From Variovorax sp. Root411 (GTDB lineage: Bacteria > Pseudomonadota > Gammaproteobacteria > Burkholderiales > Burkholderiaceae_C), in NCBI RefSeq assembly GCF_001425205.1, contig NZ_LMDW01000002.1, positions 62,001-126,000 on the forward strand: a DNA stretch of 64,000 nucleotides, in the 5' to 3' direction. Made by a program: the position numbers and the translations under genes. This document shows positions 47,906 through 56,029 of the stretch, in pieces. Within the stretch, counting starts at the first letter, position 1. Every line of letters begins with the position of its first letter. The notes beneath the pieces were generated by a model. That model did not search any database. It was given only the letters and a program-made list of their open reading frames with translations, and had not been told where the DNA came from.

Positions 47906-49150
47906 TCAACAGGCGGTGACCGCGGGCCGCCGCGCAGTGGCTCGCGCGCTCATCACCGCCCAGCCGAACACGCCCAGCCCCGCCAGCGCCAGCAGCGCGC
48001 CGACCCAGCCGGTCGAGGTCCAGCCCAGGCCCGCCGCAATGGCCACGCCGCCGAGCCACGCGCCGAGCGCGTTGGCCATGTTGAAGGCCGAGTGGTTGAG
48101 GGCGGCCGCGAGGGTCTGCGCATCGCCGGCCACGTCCATCAGGCGGATTTGCAGCGCCGGGCCGATGGCCACCGTGGTGCCGATGAGGAACACGTTGATC
48201 GACGCCGCCACCACGTTGTGGGCCGCGAAGGTGAACATGGCGAGCACCAGCGCCGCGTAGACCATCACGCCGCCGATGGTGCGCATCACCGATCTGTCGG
48301 CCAGCCGTGCGCCCACGAGATTGCCCACGACCATGCCGAGGCCGAACAGCGCGAGCACGAAGGGCACGCCGCCGATGGACATGCCCGCCACCTCGATCAG
48401 CGTCGGCTTGATGTAGCTGAACACCGAGAACATGCCGCCGAAGCCGATGGCGGCAATGCCGAGCGTGAACCACACCTGCTTGCGCCTGAGCGCGCCCAGT
48501 TCGCGCCAGGGGCTGGCACCGGCCGGCGGCGCGATGTCGGGAATGTCGCGGCGAAGCAGCGCGATGGCCACCAGCGCGATGAGGCCGACGAACACGAAGG
48601 CCGCGCGCCAGCCGAAGTACTGGCCCAGCCACGCCGCGATGGGCACGCCGACCAGCGTGGCGCCGGTGAGCCCCAGCATGACGAGCCCCACGGCCCGCGC
48701 GCGGCGCCCCGGTGGCGCGAGCGTGGCGGCCACGAGCGCGGCCACGCCGAAGTAGGTGCCGTGCGGCAGGCCGGTGGCAAAGCGCAGCAGGTTCAGCAGC
48801 AGGTAGTTGGGAGCAGCGGCGCTGGCGAAGTTGCCGGCCGCGAACACGGCCATGAGCGCGATCAGCAGCGCGCGGCGGCCCCAGCCGGCCGCGAGCACCG
48901 CGAGCACGGGAGCGCCGATGACCACGCCGAGCGCGTAGGCGCTGATGACGTGGCCGGCCTGCGGGATGCTCACGTCGATGTCCTTCGCCACTTCGGGCAG
49001 CAGACCCATGATGACGAATTCGCCGGTGCCGATGGCGAAGCCGCCGACGCCGAGCGCGAGCACGGCCCGCAGGAAGTTGACGGGCGGCGCAGGGGAAGAA
49101 ACGGAAATGTCGGTGTCCGCGCTGTCCGGCGCGGTTGGGGAGGCGTTCAA
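47906..49150 (-). CDS. MFS transporter (AraJ-like)
   Basis: 414 residues with about 12 helices: GGFAIGTGEFVIMGLLPEVA is the AraJ/DHA1 N-terminal signature, with LMVFAAGN-type helix 2 and PHGTYFGVAALVAATLA. The best start is a TTG at 49150 preceded by GGAG (MNASPTAPDS); an ATG at 49189 is possible. Sugar or drug efflux role. An AGGGTAAACCCT motif lies 51-62 bp upstream. Confidence 0.82.
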   Translation of the reverse strand: MNASPTAPDSADTDISVSSPAPPVNFLRAVLALGVGGFAIGTGEFVIMGLLPEVAKDIDVSIPQAGHVISAYALGVVIGAPVLAVLAAGWGRRALLIALMAVFAAGNFASAAAPNYLLLNLLRFATGLPHGTYFGVAALVAATLAPPGRRARAVGLVMLGLTGATLVGVPIAAWLGQYFGWRAAFVFVGLIALVAIALLRRDIPDIAPPAGASPWRELGALRRKQVWFTLGIAAIGFGGMFSVFSYIKPTLIEVAGMSIGGVPFVLALFGLGMVVGNLVGARLADRSVMRTIGGVMVYAALVLAMFTFAAHNVVAASINVFLIGTTVAIGPALQIRLMDVAGDAQTLAAALNHSAFNMANALGAWLGGVAIAAGLGWTSTGWVGALLALAGLGVFGWAVMSARATARRPAVTAC

Positions 49151-49200
49151 GGCCAGGCTCCTGGGAGGGTGCCCGGCGGCAGCGGGCAAGGCCCGATTTT

Positions 49201-49212
49201 AGGGTAAACCCT
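49201..49212. promoter_or_regulatory. AGGGTAAACCCT motif upstream of an MFS gene
   Basis: Near-palindrome (centre mismatched by one base) between urtE and the MFS gene, 51-62 bp upstream of the MFS start. Its core resembles the palindrome at 35776-35785 upstream of another MFS gene. Confidence 0.35.
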
Positions 49213-49260
49213 GAACCCCCGCCGATACGGAAATGCCGACGGCTCTGTACTCGCCCGTGT

Positions 49261-49953
49261 TCAGATCGCCACGAGCTGGCGCACGCCCTGCGCCTCCATG
49301 TCCTTGCCGAGACCGCGTGCGATGACTTCGCCGCGCTCCATCACGAGGTAGTCGTCGGCCAGTTCCTGGGCGAAGTCGTAGTACTGCTCGCACAGCACGA
49401 TGGCCATGTCGCCGCGGTCGGCCAGCATGCGTATGACGCGGCCGATGTCCTTGATGATGCTGGGCTGGATGCCTTCGGTGGGCTCGTCGAGGATCAGGAG
49501 CTTGGGCTTGGGCGCGAGGGCACGGGCGATGGCGAGCTGCTGCTGCTGGCCACCCGAGAGGTCGCCGCCTCGTCTGTTGATCATCTGCTTGAGGACGGGG
49601 AACAGCTCGAACAGTTCCTGCGGGATGGGCGTGCTGCCGCTCTTGTAGGCGAGGCCCATGCGCAGGTTCTCTTCCACCGTGAGTCTTGCGAAGATTTCGC
49701 GGCCCTGGGGGACGAAGCCGATGCCGGCCCTGGCCCTGTCGTATGGCGTGGCCTTGTGGATCGGTTTGCCTTCGAGTTCGATGCTGCCGCTCTTGATGGG
49801 GACGAGGCCCATCAACGACTTGAGCAATGTTGTCTTGCCTACGCCGTTGCGGCCGAGCAGCACGGTGACCTTGCCCAGCGTGGCCTCGAAGCTCACGTCC
49901 CTGAGGATGTGGGAGCCGCCGTAGTACTGGTGGATGTTCTTGACTGTCAGCAT
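49261..49953 (-). CDS. urtE: Urea ABC transporter ATP-binding protein UrtE
   Basis: 230 residues. Walker A is VLLGRNGVGKTTLLKSLMG, the signature is LSGGQQQQLAIARAL, and Walker B is LILDEPTEGIQPS, the LivF/UrtE pattern. ADP release and switch His are in LCEQYYDFAQEL. Last gene of the urt set; a 306-bp gap separates it from urtD, filled with palindromic repeats, so it may have reduced or separate expression. Confidence 0.95.
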   Translation of the reverse strand: MLTVKNIHQYYGGSHILRDVSFEATLGKVTVLLGRNGVGKTTLLKSLMGLVPIKSGSIELEGKPIHKATPYDRARAGIGFVPQGREIFARLTVEENLRMGLAYKSGSTPIPQELFELFPVLKQMINRRGGDLSGGQQQQLAIARALAPKPKLLILDEPTEGIQPSIIKDIGRVIRMLADRGDMAIVLCEQYYDFAQELADDYLVMERGEVIARGLGKDMEAQGVRQLVAI

Positions 49954-50034
49954 TTTTGGAACGCGCCTTCCTTCGTCTTTTCTGAGGGGCGCCGTGCCGC
50001 ATGCCGGGCGCCTGTCGTGGCTTTGATGCCGCTG

Positions 50035-50070
50035 CCCTCACCCCTGCCCTCTCCCAGAGGGAGAGGGAGG
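50035..50070. repeat. REP-like GC palindrome
   Basis: CCCTCACCCCTGCCCTCTCC, then AGA, then GGGAGAGGG. It shares its core with the larger elements at 44992-45130 and 54083-54210. It lies between urtD and urtE. Confidence 0.7.
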
Positions 50071-50126
50071 AAGTCAGGGGGAAACACGACGGTTCTGAAC
50101 GCGGCGCGGATCAGGGCTCGCAGCTG

Positions 50127-50211
50127 TTTGAGCGAAGCGAGTTCTGCGAGACCCCGCCCGGCGCGAGCAGCGCAGGGAAGCCCGAAGGGCCGGTGACGTC
50201 GGCCGCTCAAA
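50127..50211. repeat. Second-type interspersed inverted repeat
   Basis: TTTGAGCG at 50127-50134 and CGCTCAAA at 50204-50211 are perfect 8-bp inverted ends, enclosing about 70 bp containing GAGCGAAGCGAGTTCTGCGA and GCGCGAGCAGCGCAGGGAAG. Different from the CCCTCACCCC elements. Confidence 0.55.
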
Positions 50212-50259
50212 GGGACAGCTCCCGTCGCCGAGCCCTGGACAACGGCAATGACGACGAGA

Positions 50260-51138
50260 TCAGCGCCCAAGATAAACCTCGATCACGCGCTCGTCGGCCT
50301 GCACTTCGTCCAGCGTGCCCTGCGCAAGCACGGAGCCATCGCACAGCACCGTGACGATCTCCGAGATCGTGCGGATGAAGCTCATGTCGTGCTCCACCAC
50401 CATCAGCGAATGCTTGCCCTTGAGCGTGAGGAACAGCTCCGCCGTGCGGGCCGTCTCCTCATCGGTCATGCCGGCCACGGGCTCGTCGAGCAGCAGCAGC
50501 TTCGGGTCCTGCATCAGCAGCATGCCGATTTCGAGCCACTGCTTCTGGCCATGGCTCAGGTTGCCGGCCAGGCGCGACACGCTGTCGGCGAGGTGGATGG
50601 TCTGCAGCACTTCGGCGAGCCGGTCGCTCTGCGCCGAGTCGAGCCTGAACAGCATCGAGGCGCGCACGCCCTTGTCGGTCTTCAGCGCGAGTTCGAGGTT
50701 CTCGAACACGGTCAGGTGCTCGAACACCGTCGGCTTCTGGAACTTGCGGCCGATGCCCAGCTGGGCGATGTCGGCTTCGCGGTGGCGCAGCAGGTCGATG
50801 GTGCTGCCGAAGAACACAGTGCCCGAGTCGGGCCGCGTCTTGCCGGTGATGATGTCCATCATCGTGGTCTTGCCCGCACCGTTGGGGCCGATGATGCAGC
50901 GAAGTTCGCCGGGCGCAATGTCGAGCGACAGCTTGTTGATGGCCTTGAAGCCGTCGAAGCTCACGCTCACGTCTTCGAGGTACAGGATGCGGCCGTGCGT
51001 GACGTCGACCTCACCCGGCGTGACATGGCGGCCGAAGTCGGCGGAGCGGCCGCCCGATTCGGTGCTGCCGCTCACGTAGTGGGTGCCGCTGGCACGTGCG
51101 GCGCGCTCGGCGCCTGCGTCCATCAGGTCCGGCGTCAT
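50260..51138 (-). CDS. urtD: Urea ABC transporter ATP-binding protein UrtD
   Basis: 292 residues. An N-terminal extension of about 50 residues, then Walker A IGPNGAGKTTMMDIITG, signature LSHGQKQWLEIGMLL, Walker B LLLDEPVAGMTDEE, as in UrtD. The ATG at 51138 overlaps the urtC stop (ATGA). It energises the permeases UrtB/UrtC. Confidence 0.95.
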   Translation of the reverse strand: MTPDLMDAGAERAARASGTHYVSGSTESGGRSADFGRHVTPGEVDVTHGRILYLEDVSVSFDGFKAINKLSLDIAPGELRCIIGPNGAGKTTMMDIITGKTRPDSGTVFFGSTIDLLRHREADIAQLGIGRKFQKPTVFEHLTVFENLELALKTDKGVRASMLFRLDSAQSDRLAEVLQTIHLADSVSRLAGNLSHGQKQWLEIGMLLMQDPKLLLLDEPVAGMTDEETARTAELFLTLKGKHSLMVVEHDMSFIRTISEIVTVLCDGSVLAQGTLDEVQADERVIEVYLGR

Positions 51139-52352
51139 GCGCGTGCTCCCTTCGCGTCCACGGGCAGCGAGGTGAGCGCTTCGGGCTCGACGCCCTGCTC
51201 TGCCGCAACGGCGCGGCGGGCATCCGGGAGAGGTTCGGGCTGCGCAGGCTTCTTCTCCCTCGACAACCACTGACGCACCAGCCCCACGATGCCGTTCGGC
51301 AGGAACAGCGTGACGGCAATGAACAGCGCACCCAGGAAGTACAGCCAGTACTCGGGGTACGCCACCGTGAGCCAGCTCTTCGCGCCGTTGACGATGAAGG
51401 CGCCGATGATCGGCCCGATCAACGTCGCGCGCCCGCCCACCGCGGCCCAGATCGCGATCTCGATGGAGTTGGCCGCGCTCATCTCGCCGGGGTTGATGAT
51501 GCCGACCTGCGGCACGTACAGCGCGCCGGCCACGCCGCACATGATGGCGGAGATGACCCAGATCGTGAGCTTGTACGGCAGCGGGTTGTAGCCCGAGAAC
51601 ATCACGCGCGTCTCGGCGTCGCGAATGGCCTGCAGCACGCGGCCGAACTTGCTGCCGATGAGCCACTTGGCGAACAGGAAGAAGCCCAGCAGCGTGAGGC
51701 CGGTGAGCGCGAACAGCGTCATGCGCATTTCCTGCGTGGCGATCGGGATGTTCAGGATGCGCTTGAAATCGGTGAAGCCGTTGTTGCCGCCGAAGCCCGT
51801 CTCGTTGCGGAAGAACAGCAGCATCGCCGCGAAGGTCATGGCCTGCGTGATGATCGAGAAGTACACGCCCTTGATGCGCGAGCGGAAGGCGAAGAAGCCG
51901 AACACGAAGGCGATGAGGCCGGGCACTGCGACGATGAGCAGCAGCGTCATTCCGAAGCTGCCGCTGAAGGTCCAGTGCCAGGGCAGCTCCTTCCAGTCGA
52001 GGAACACCATGAAGTCGGGCAGGTCGCTCTTGTAGTTGCCGTCGCGGCCGATCTGGCGCATGAGGTACATGCCCATCATGTAGCCGCCCAGCGCAAAGAA
52101 CAGGCCATGGCCCAGCGAGAGGATGCCGGTGTAGCCCCAGATCAGGTCCATGGCCAGCGCGCAGATGGCGTAGCACATGATCTTGCCGACCAGCGCCACG
52201 GCGTAGTCGCTCATGTGCAGCGGGCTGTCCGCGGGCACCCACATGTTGAGCACCGGCGCCACGGCGCACACCACGATCAGCGCGACGAAGAAGGCCGTCC
52301 AGCCCTTGCCGCTCAGCAGCGGCCCTTTCGAGGGAAGAATCACTGAGCTCAT
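51135..52352 (-). CDS. urtC: Urea ABC transporter permease UrtC
   Basis: 405 residues, LivM-type permease with about 10 helices; CYAICALAMDLIWGYTGILS and LGHGLFFALGGYMMGMYLMR are LivM/UrtC landmarks and the EAA-like loop lies near the SKFGRVLQAIRDAETRVMFS stretch. The C-terminus has a Lys/Arg/Ala-rich extension. It overlaps urtD. It forms the channel with UrtB. Confidence 0.95.
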   Translation of the reverse strand: MSSVILPSKGPLLSGKGWTAFFVALIVVCAVAPVLNMWVPADSPLHMSDYAVALVGKIMCYAICALAMDLIWGYTGILSLGHGLFFALGGYMMGMYLMRQIGRDGNYKSDLPDFMVFLDWKELPWHWTFSGSFGMTLLLIVAVPGLIAFVFGFFAFRSRIKGVYFSIITQAMTFAAMLLFFRNETGFGGNNGFTDFKRILNIPIATQEMRMTLFALTGLTLLGFFLFAKWLIGSKFGRVLQAIRDAETRVMFSGYNPLPYKLTIWVISAIMCGVAGALYVPQVGIINPGEMSAANSIEIAIWAAVGGRATLIGPIIGAFIVNGAKSWLTVAYPEYWLYFLGALFIAVTLFLPNGIVGLVRQWLSREKKPAQPEPLPDARRAVAAEQGVEPEALTSLPVDAKGARA

Positions 52353-52379
52353 AGCGGCATGGCCTTGATGGATCGGTCC

Positions 52380-52482
52380 AGGAACACCGCGGAACCGGCT
52401 TTGCCGGGCCGCTGGTGTTGCCCCCGCGAGGGGGTTGGCGAAGCGACACGAAGTGCGCGCAGACTGGGGGTGGTCCTGCTCT
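52380..52482. repeat. Interspersed GC-rich repeat between urtC and urtB
   Basis: The 130-bp gap between urtB and urtC holds GTGTTGCCCCCGCGAGGGGG, then GGCGAAGCGACACGAAGTGC and GCGCAGACTGGGGGTGG, a pattern I have seen repeatedly in Comamonadaceae intergenic DNA. It contains CCCCCGCGAGGGGG, a near-perfect palindrome around 52421-52434. Confidence 0.5.
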
Positions 52483-54066
52483 TCATGCCTCTGCGCTCCG
52501 ACCCTTCATCGCGAAGATGCCCTGGGGGCGCTTCTGGATGAAGATGATGATGAAGACAAGCACCGCGATCTTCGCGAGCACCGCGCCCGCCCAGCCCTCG
52601 ATGAACTTGTTGAGAATGCCCAGCCCCAGCGCCGCGTACACGGTGCCCGCGAGCTGGCCGACGCCGCCCATCACGACCACCATGAAGCTGTCGACGATGT
52701 AGCTCTGGCCGAGATCAGGGCCGACGTTGCCGATCTGGCTCAGCGCGCAGCCCGCGAGGCCCGCGATGCCGGAGCCGAGCGCGAAAGCGTAGGTGTCGAT
52801 GCGTGCCGTGTTCACGCCCATGCACGAGGCGATCGGCCGGTTCTGCGTGACGCCGCGCACGAACAGGCCCAGGCGCGTCTTGCCGATGAGCCAACCCATC
52901 GCGAGCAATACCAGCGCCGCGAAGATGATGATGCAGATGCGGTTCCACGGCAGCGTCACGTTGCTCAGCATCGAGAAGCCGCCGCTCATCCAGCCGGGGT
53001 TTTCCACGCCGACGTTCTGCGCGCCGAACAGCGTGCGCACGAGCTGCTGCAGCATCAGGCTGATGCCCCAGGTGGCGAGCAGCGTCTCGAGCGGGCGGCC
53101 GTAGAGGAAGCGGATCACGCCGCGTTCGAGCACCGCGCCGACCAGCGCCGATGCGAGGAACGACACCGGGATCGCAGCGACGAGGTACAGCCCGAACATC
53201 GACTCGGGCAGGTACTTCTGGAAGATGCCCTGCATCACGTAGGTGGCGTAGGCGCCGATCATCATCAGCTCGCCATGCGCCATGTTGATGACGCCCATCA
53301 GCCCGTAGGTGATGGCGAGGCCCAGTGCGGCCAACAGCAGCACCGAGCCCAGGCTGATGCCGCTGAACACGGCGTTGATGCGGTCGCCCCAGACCAGCGC
53401 ACCGTCGATGCTGGCGATGGACGCGACGATGGCGGCCTTGACGTCCGCTTCGGTTTCGTCGGCCAGGCGCTGGTTGAGCAGCAGCTTGGTATCGGGGTTG
53501 CGGTTGTTGCCCAGTTCCTTCGCTGCCACGAGGCGCTTGGCCTTGTCGGCGCTCGTGAGCATGCTGGCGGCGCGCACCAGTTCGAGTTGCGCCTTGATCT
53601 TCGGGTTGGTTTCGGCGGCCAGCGCCTTCTCGACCATCGGGATGCGCGATTCGTCGGGCTCCTTGAACAGGGCCTGTGCCGCTTCGGCGCGCACCGCGTC
53701 GTCCTTGCTCGTGAGCTTGAGCGCAGCCTGCGCCGCATCGAGCGCGCCGCGCATGAGGTTGTTGTTGACGACGTCTTCGGCGGTATCGGGCACCTTCAGC
53801 TCGGCGCCGGTTACGGGGTCGAAGCCCTTGTCGTCCTTCATCACGAAGACCTTGTCTTCGGTGTACTTGACTGCGTCGTCGGACATCGCCTGGATGAAGG
53901 CTGCCGTCTTGTCGTCGGCCGTGAGCACGGCCTTGTTGAGCGCGGCGATGCGGGCTTCGGATTCGCCGGAGGCGATGGCCCGGGCTTCGTCGGCGGTCAG
54001 CGCGTGGGCGGCCGATGCCATGAGGAGCATGGCGGCTAAGGCGCAGTGAAGGGTTCGTCGAAGCAT
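52483..54066 (-). CDS. urtB: Urea ABC transporter permease UrtB
   Basis: 527 residues. A signal peptide (LHCALAAMLLMASAAHALTA) and a roughly 220-residue periplasmic extension with helical repeats, as in proteobacterial UrtB, precede a LivH-type permease: GLAITYGLMGVINMAHGELM, FLYGRPLETLLATWGISLML and YAFALGSGIAGLAGCALSQI. The ATG at 54066 is at the signal-peptide Met. The upstream gap to urtA contains a palindromic element. Confidence 0.95.
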   Translation of the reverse strand: MLRRTLHCALAAMLLMASAAHALTADEARAIASGESEARIAALNKAVLTADDKTAAFIQAMSDDAVKYTEDKVFVMKDDKGFDPVTGAELKVPDTAEDVVNNNLMRGALDAAQAALKLTSKDDAVRAEAAQALFKEPDESRIPMVEKALAAETNPKIKAQLELVRAASMLTSADKAKRLVAAKELGNNRNPDTKLLLNQRLADETEADVKAAIVASIASIDGALVWGDRINAVFSGISLGSVLLLAALGLAITYGLMGVINMAHGELMMIGAYATYVMQGIFQKYLPESMFGLYLVAAIPVSFLASALVGAVLERGVIRFLYGRPLETLLATWGISLMLQQLVRTLFGAQNVGVENPGWMSGGFSMLSNVTLPWNRICIIIFAALVLLAMGWLIGKTRLGLFVRGVTQNRPIASCMGVNTARIDTYAFALGSGIAGLAGCALSQIGNVGPDLGQSYIVDSFMVVVMGGVGQLAGTVYAALGLGILNKFIEGWAGAVLAKIAVLVFIIIFIQKRPQGIFAMKGRSAEA

Positions 54067-54082
54067 CTTGAGATTCGTGTTG

Positions 54083-54210
54083 CCCCCTCTCCCCTTGGGG
54101 AGAGGGTTGGGGTGAGGGCCGGCGGCCATCCAACAGAGGCGGCGGCCAGATCGACCGCCGCAGCCCCCTCACCCCAGCCCTCTCCCCGAGGGGAGAGGGA
54201 GCAAGGCAGG
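54083..54210. repeat. Long inverted REP/BIME element between urtA and urtB
   Basis: GGGGAGAGGGTTGGGGTGAG begins at 54097 and its complement CCCTCACCCCAGCCCTCTCC begins at 54166; arms are 22 bp, near perfect, separated by about 48 bp, and each outer side has its own small hairpin (CCCCTTGGGG and CCCCGAGGGG). Same family as 44992-45130 and 50035-50070. It may form a stem in the urtAB mRNA that reduces urtB to urtE relative to urtA. Confidence 0.85.
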
Positions 54211-54226
54211 GGACTTGGTCGCAGAC

Positions 54227-55495
54227 TTACATCGACTTGCCAGCAGGCTGATCCGGCTTCTTGTCGTTGCCTTCGATATACGGGCTCCAAGGCTTGGCCT
54301 TCACCGGACCCGGCGTCTTCCATACCACGTTGAACTGGCCATCGGCCTTGATCTCGCCGATGAACACGCTCTTGTGCAGGTGATGGTTCTTCTCGTCCAT
54401 CTTCGACACGATGCCCGAGGGGGCCGTGAAGGTCTGGCCGGCCATGGCGGCGATCACCTTGTCGGTGTCGGTCGACTTGGCCTTCTCCACGGCCTGCTTC
54501 CACATGTGGATGCCGATCCAGGTGGCTTCCATCGGGTCGTTGGTGAGCGGCTTGTCCTTGTGGCCGGCGATGTTCTTGGCCTTGGCGTAGTCGCTCCACT
54601 GCTTGATGAACGCCGTGTTGGTCGGGTTCTTGATCGACATGAAGTAGTTCCAGGCGGCAAGGTGGCCCACGAGCGGCTTGGTGTCCACGCCGCGCAGTTC
54701 TTCCTCGCCCACCGAGAAAGCCACCACCGGCACGTCCTTGGCCTTCAGGCCGGCGTTGCCGAGTTCCTTGTAGAAGGGCACGTTGGAGTCGCCGTTGATG
54801 GTCGAGACCACCGCCGTCTTGCCGCCGGCCGAGAACTTCTTGATGTCGGCAACGATGGTCTGGTAGTCGCTGTGGCCGAAGGGGGTGTACTTCTCGTCGA
54901 TGTCGGTGTCCTTCACGCCCTTGCTCTTGAGGTAGGCGCGCAGGATCTTGTTGGTGGTGCGGGGGTACACGTAGTCGGTGCCCAGCAGCACCCAGCGCTT
55001 GGCGCCGCCGCCTTCCTTGCTCATCAGGTAGTCGACGGCCGGAATGGCTTGCTGGTTGGGCGCGGCGCCCGTGTAGAACACGTTCTTCGAGAGCTCTTCA
55101 CCCTCGTACTGCACGGGGTAGAACAGCAGGCCGTTCATTTCCTCGACCACCGGCAGCACCGACTTGCGCGACACCGAGGTCCAGCAGCCGAAGATCACCG
55201 AGACCTTGTCCTGGCCAAGCAGCTGCTTGGTCTTTTCGGCGAACAGGGGCCAGTTGGAAGCCGGGTCGACCACCACGGGCTCGAGCTGCTTGCCCAGCAC
55301 GCCGCCCTTCTTGTTGATGTCGTCGATCGCCATCAGCACCGTGTCCTTCAACACGGTTTCCGAGATGGCCATCGTTCCCGACAGCGAGTGCAGCACGCCG
55401 ACCTTGATGGTGTCGGCGGCAAATGCGGGCGCAGCAGAAATGCTGGCCAGCGCGACGGCGGCGGTGAGCGCCTTGAGTGTGAAACGACGTTGCAT
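54227..55495 (-). CDS. urtA: Urea ABC transporter substrate-binding protein UrtA
   Basis: 422 residues. Signal peptide (FTLKALTAAVALASISAAPA, cleaved near AFAADT) then TIKVGVLHSLSGTMAISETVLKD, the Leu/Ile/Val-type periplasmic-binding fold; SVIFGCWTSVSRKSVLPVVEE and GVDTKPLVGHLAAWNYFMS are typical of UrtA. AGGAG, 5 nt from the ATG, gives strong translation. It captures urea at low concentration. First gene of urtABCDE; no urease genes are visible in the window. Confidence 0.96.
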   Translation of the reverse strand: MQRRFTLKALTAAVALASISAAPAFAADTIKVGVLHSLSGTMAISETVLKDTVLMAIDDINKKGGVLGKQLEPVVVDPASNWPLFAEKTKQLLGQDKVSVIFGCWTSVSRKSVLPVVEEMNGLLFYPVQYEGEELSKNVFYTGAAPNQQAIPAVDYLMSKEGGGAKRWVLLGTDYVYPRTTNKILRAYLKSKGVKDTDIDEKYTPFGHSDYQTIVADIKKFSAGGKTAVVSTINGDSNVPFYKELGNAGLKAKDVPVVAFSVGEEELRGVDTKPLVGHLAAWNYFMSIKNPTNTAFIKQWSDYAKAKNIAGHKDKPLTNDPMEATWIGIHMWKQAVEKAKSTDTDKVIAAMAGQTFTAPSGIVSKMDEKNHHLHKSVFIGEIKADGQFNVVWKTPGPVKAKPWSPYIEGNDKKPDQPAGKSM

Positions 55496-55529
55496 GTGGA
55501 CTCCTGCTCCGGGGTTGGGTGAACCTTGG

Positions 55530-55548
55530 CGCCAGCGCTTTGCTGGCG
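55530..55548 (-). other. Hairpin in the urtA leader
   Basis: CGCCAGC at 55530-55536 and GCTGGCG at 55542-55548 form a 7-bp hairpin with a 5-nt loop, 35-53 nt upstream of the urtA ATG. It could stabilise the mRNA or affect initiation; no regulator site was recognised. Confidence 0.35.
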
Positions 55549-55612
55549 TGGGAGCGAGTCTGCGGAATGCACCAGGACGGGGAAATACGCCGGGTGGCGT
55601 ACACGGAGGTAC

Positions 55613-55941
55613 TCAGGCGGACAGCGGCGGTGCCGGGTACTTCCGGGCGTTGACCAGCATCTTGCTTCTTGCCGCTTCCATCAGGTCGATGCCGAGCTTG
55701 TCGGCGAGCTGGAGCAGGTAGAGGAAGACGTCGGCGATCTCGGTGCCGATCTCGGCGCGCGCTTGTCGGCCGGCAGCGAGCGGCTCTGCGCTTCGGTGAG
55801 CCACTGGAAGTGTTCGAGCAGCTCGGCGGCTTCAACCGAGAGCGCCGACGCGAGGTTCTTGGGGGAGTGGAACTGCTCCCAGTTGCGGGCCTGGGCGAAG
55901 TCGCGCAAGGCTTGGGTGAGTGAGGTCAGATCGGATTCCAT
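55613..55941 (-). pseudogene. MazG-like nucleotide pyrophosphohydrolase, frameshifted
   Basis: The start at 55941 reads MESDLTSLTQALRDFAQARN and FHSPKNLASALSVEAAELLE, the RS21-C6/MazG-like start with the EAAELLE metal-binding helix, to TEAQSRSLPADK. Then the frame breaks in a GCGCGCGC run at about 55754-55763. The other frame resumes with EIGTEIADVFLYLLQLADKL and ends KYPAPPLSA at 55613. The fused protein of about 109 residues is normal for a house-cleaning dNTP pyrophosphohydrolase. Either a true frameshift or a sequencing error in a GC run. Confidence 0.75.
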
Positions 55942-56029
55942 GGCACACCAGTCGTCGGGCGGCGAGTGTGGCACGGCTCCAGGGAAGAAACCCAATCCGG
56001 GCATGCATATACCCAGATTGGGCAAGACG

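Larger units (their letters stand above)
49954..50259. other. Repeat-filled gap between urtD and urtE
   Basis: 306 bp without a convincing gene. It holds a GC palindrome (50035-50070: CCCTCACCCCTGCCCTCTCC, AGA, GGGAGAGGG) and a second element 50127-50211 whose ends are TTTGAGCG and CGCTCAAA and which contains GAGCGAAGCGAGTTCTGCGA. Both types are interspersed elements of this genome group, in my judgement. Confidence 0.7.

Noticed and set aside
44991..48260. A plus-strand open frame of about 1090 codons across the aldo/keto reductase and PhoD genes
   Set aside because: It crosses two well-supported minus-strand genes and includes a palindromic repeat; low-complexity translation.
55496..55612. 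Sigma-54 promoter for urtA
   Set aside because: No GG-N10-GC pair with the expected spacing could be found in the urtA upstream region.
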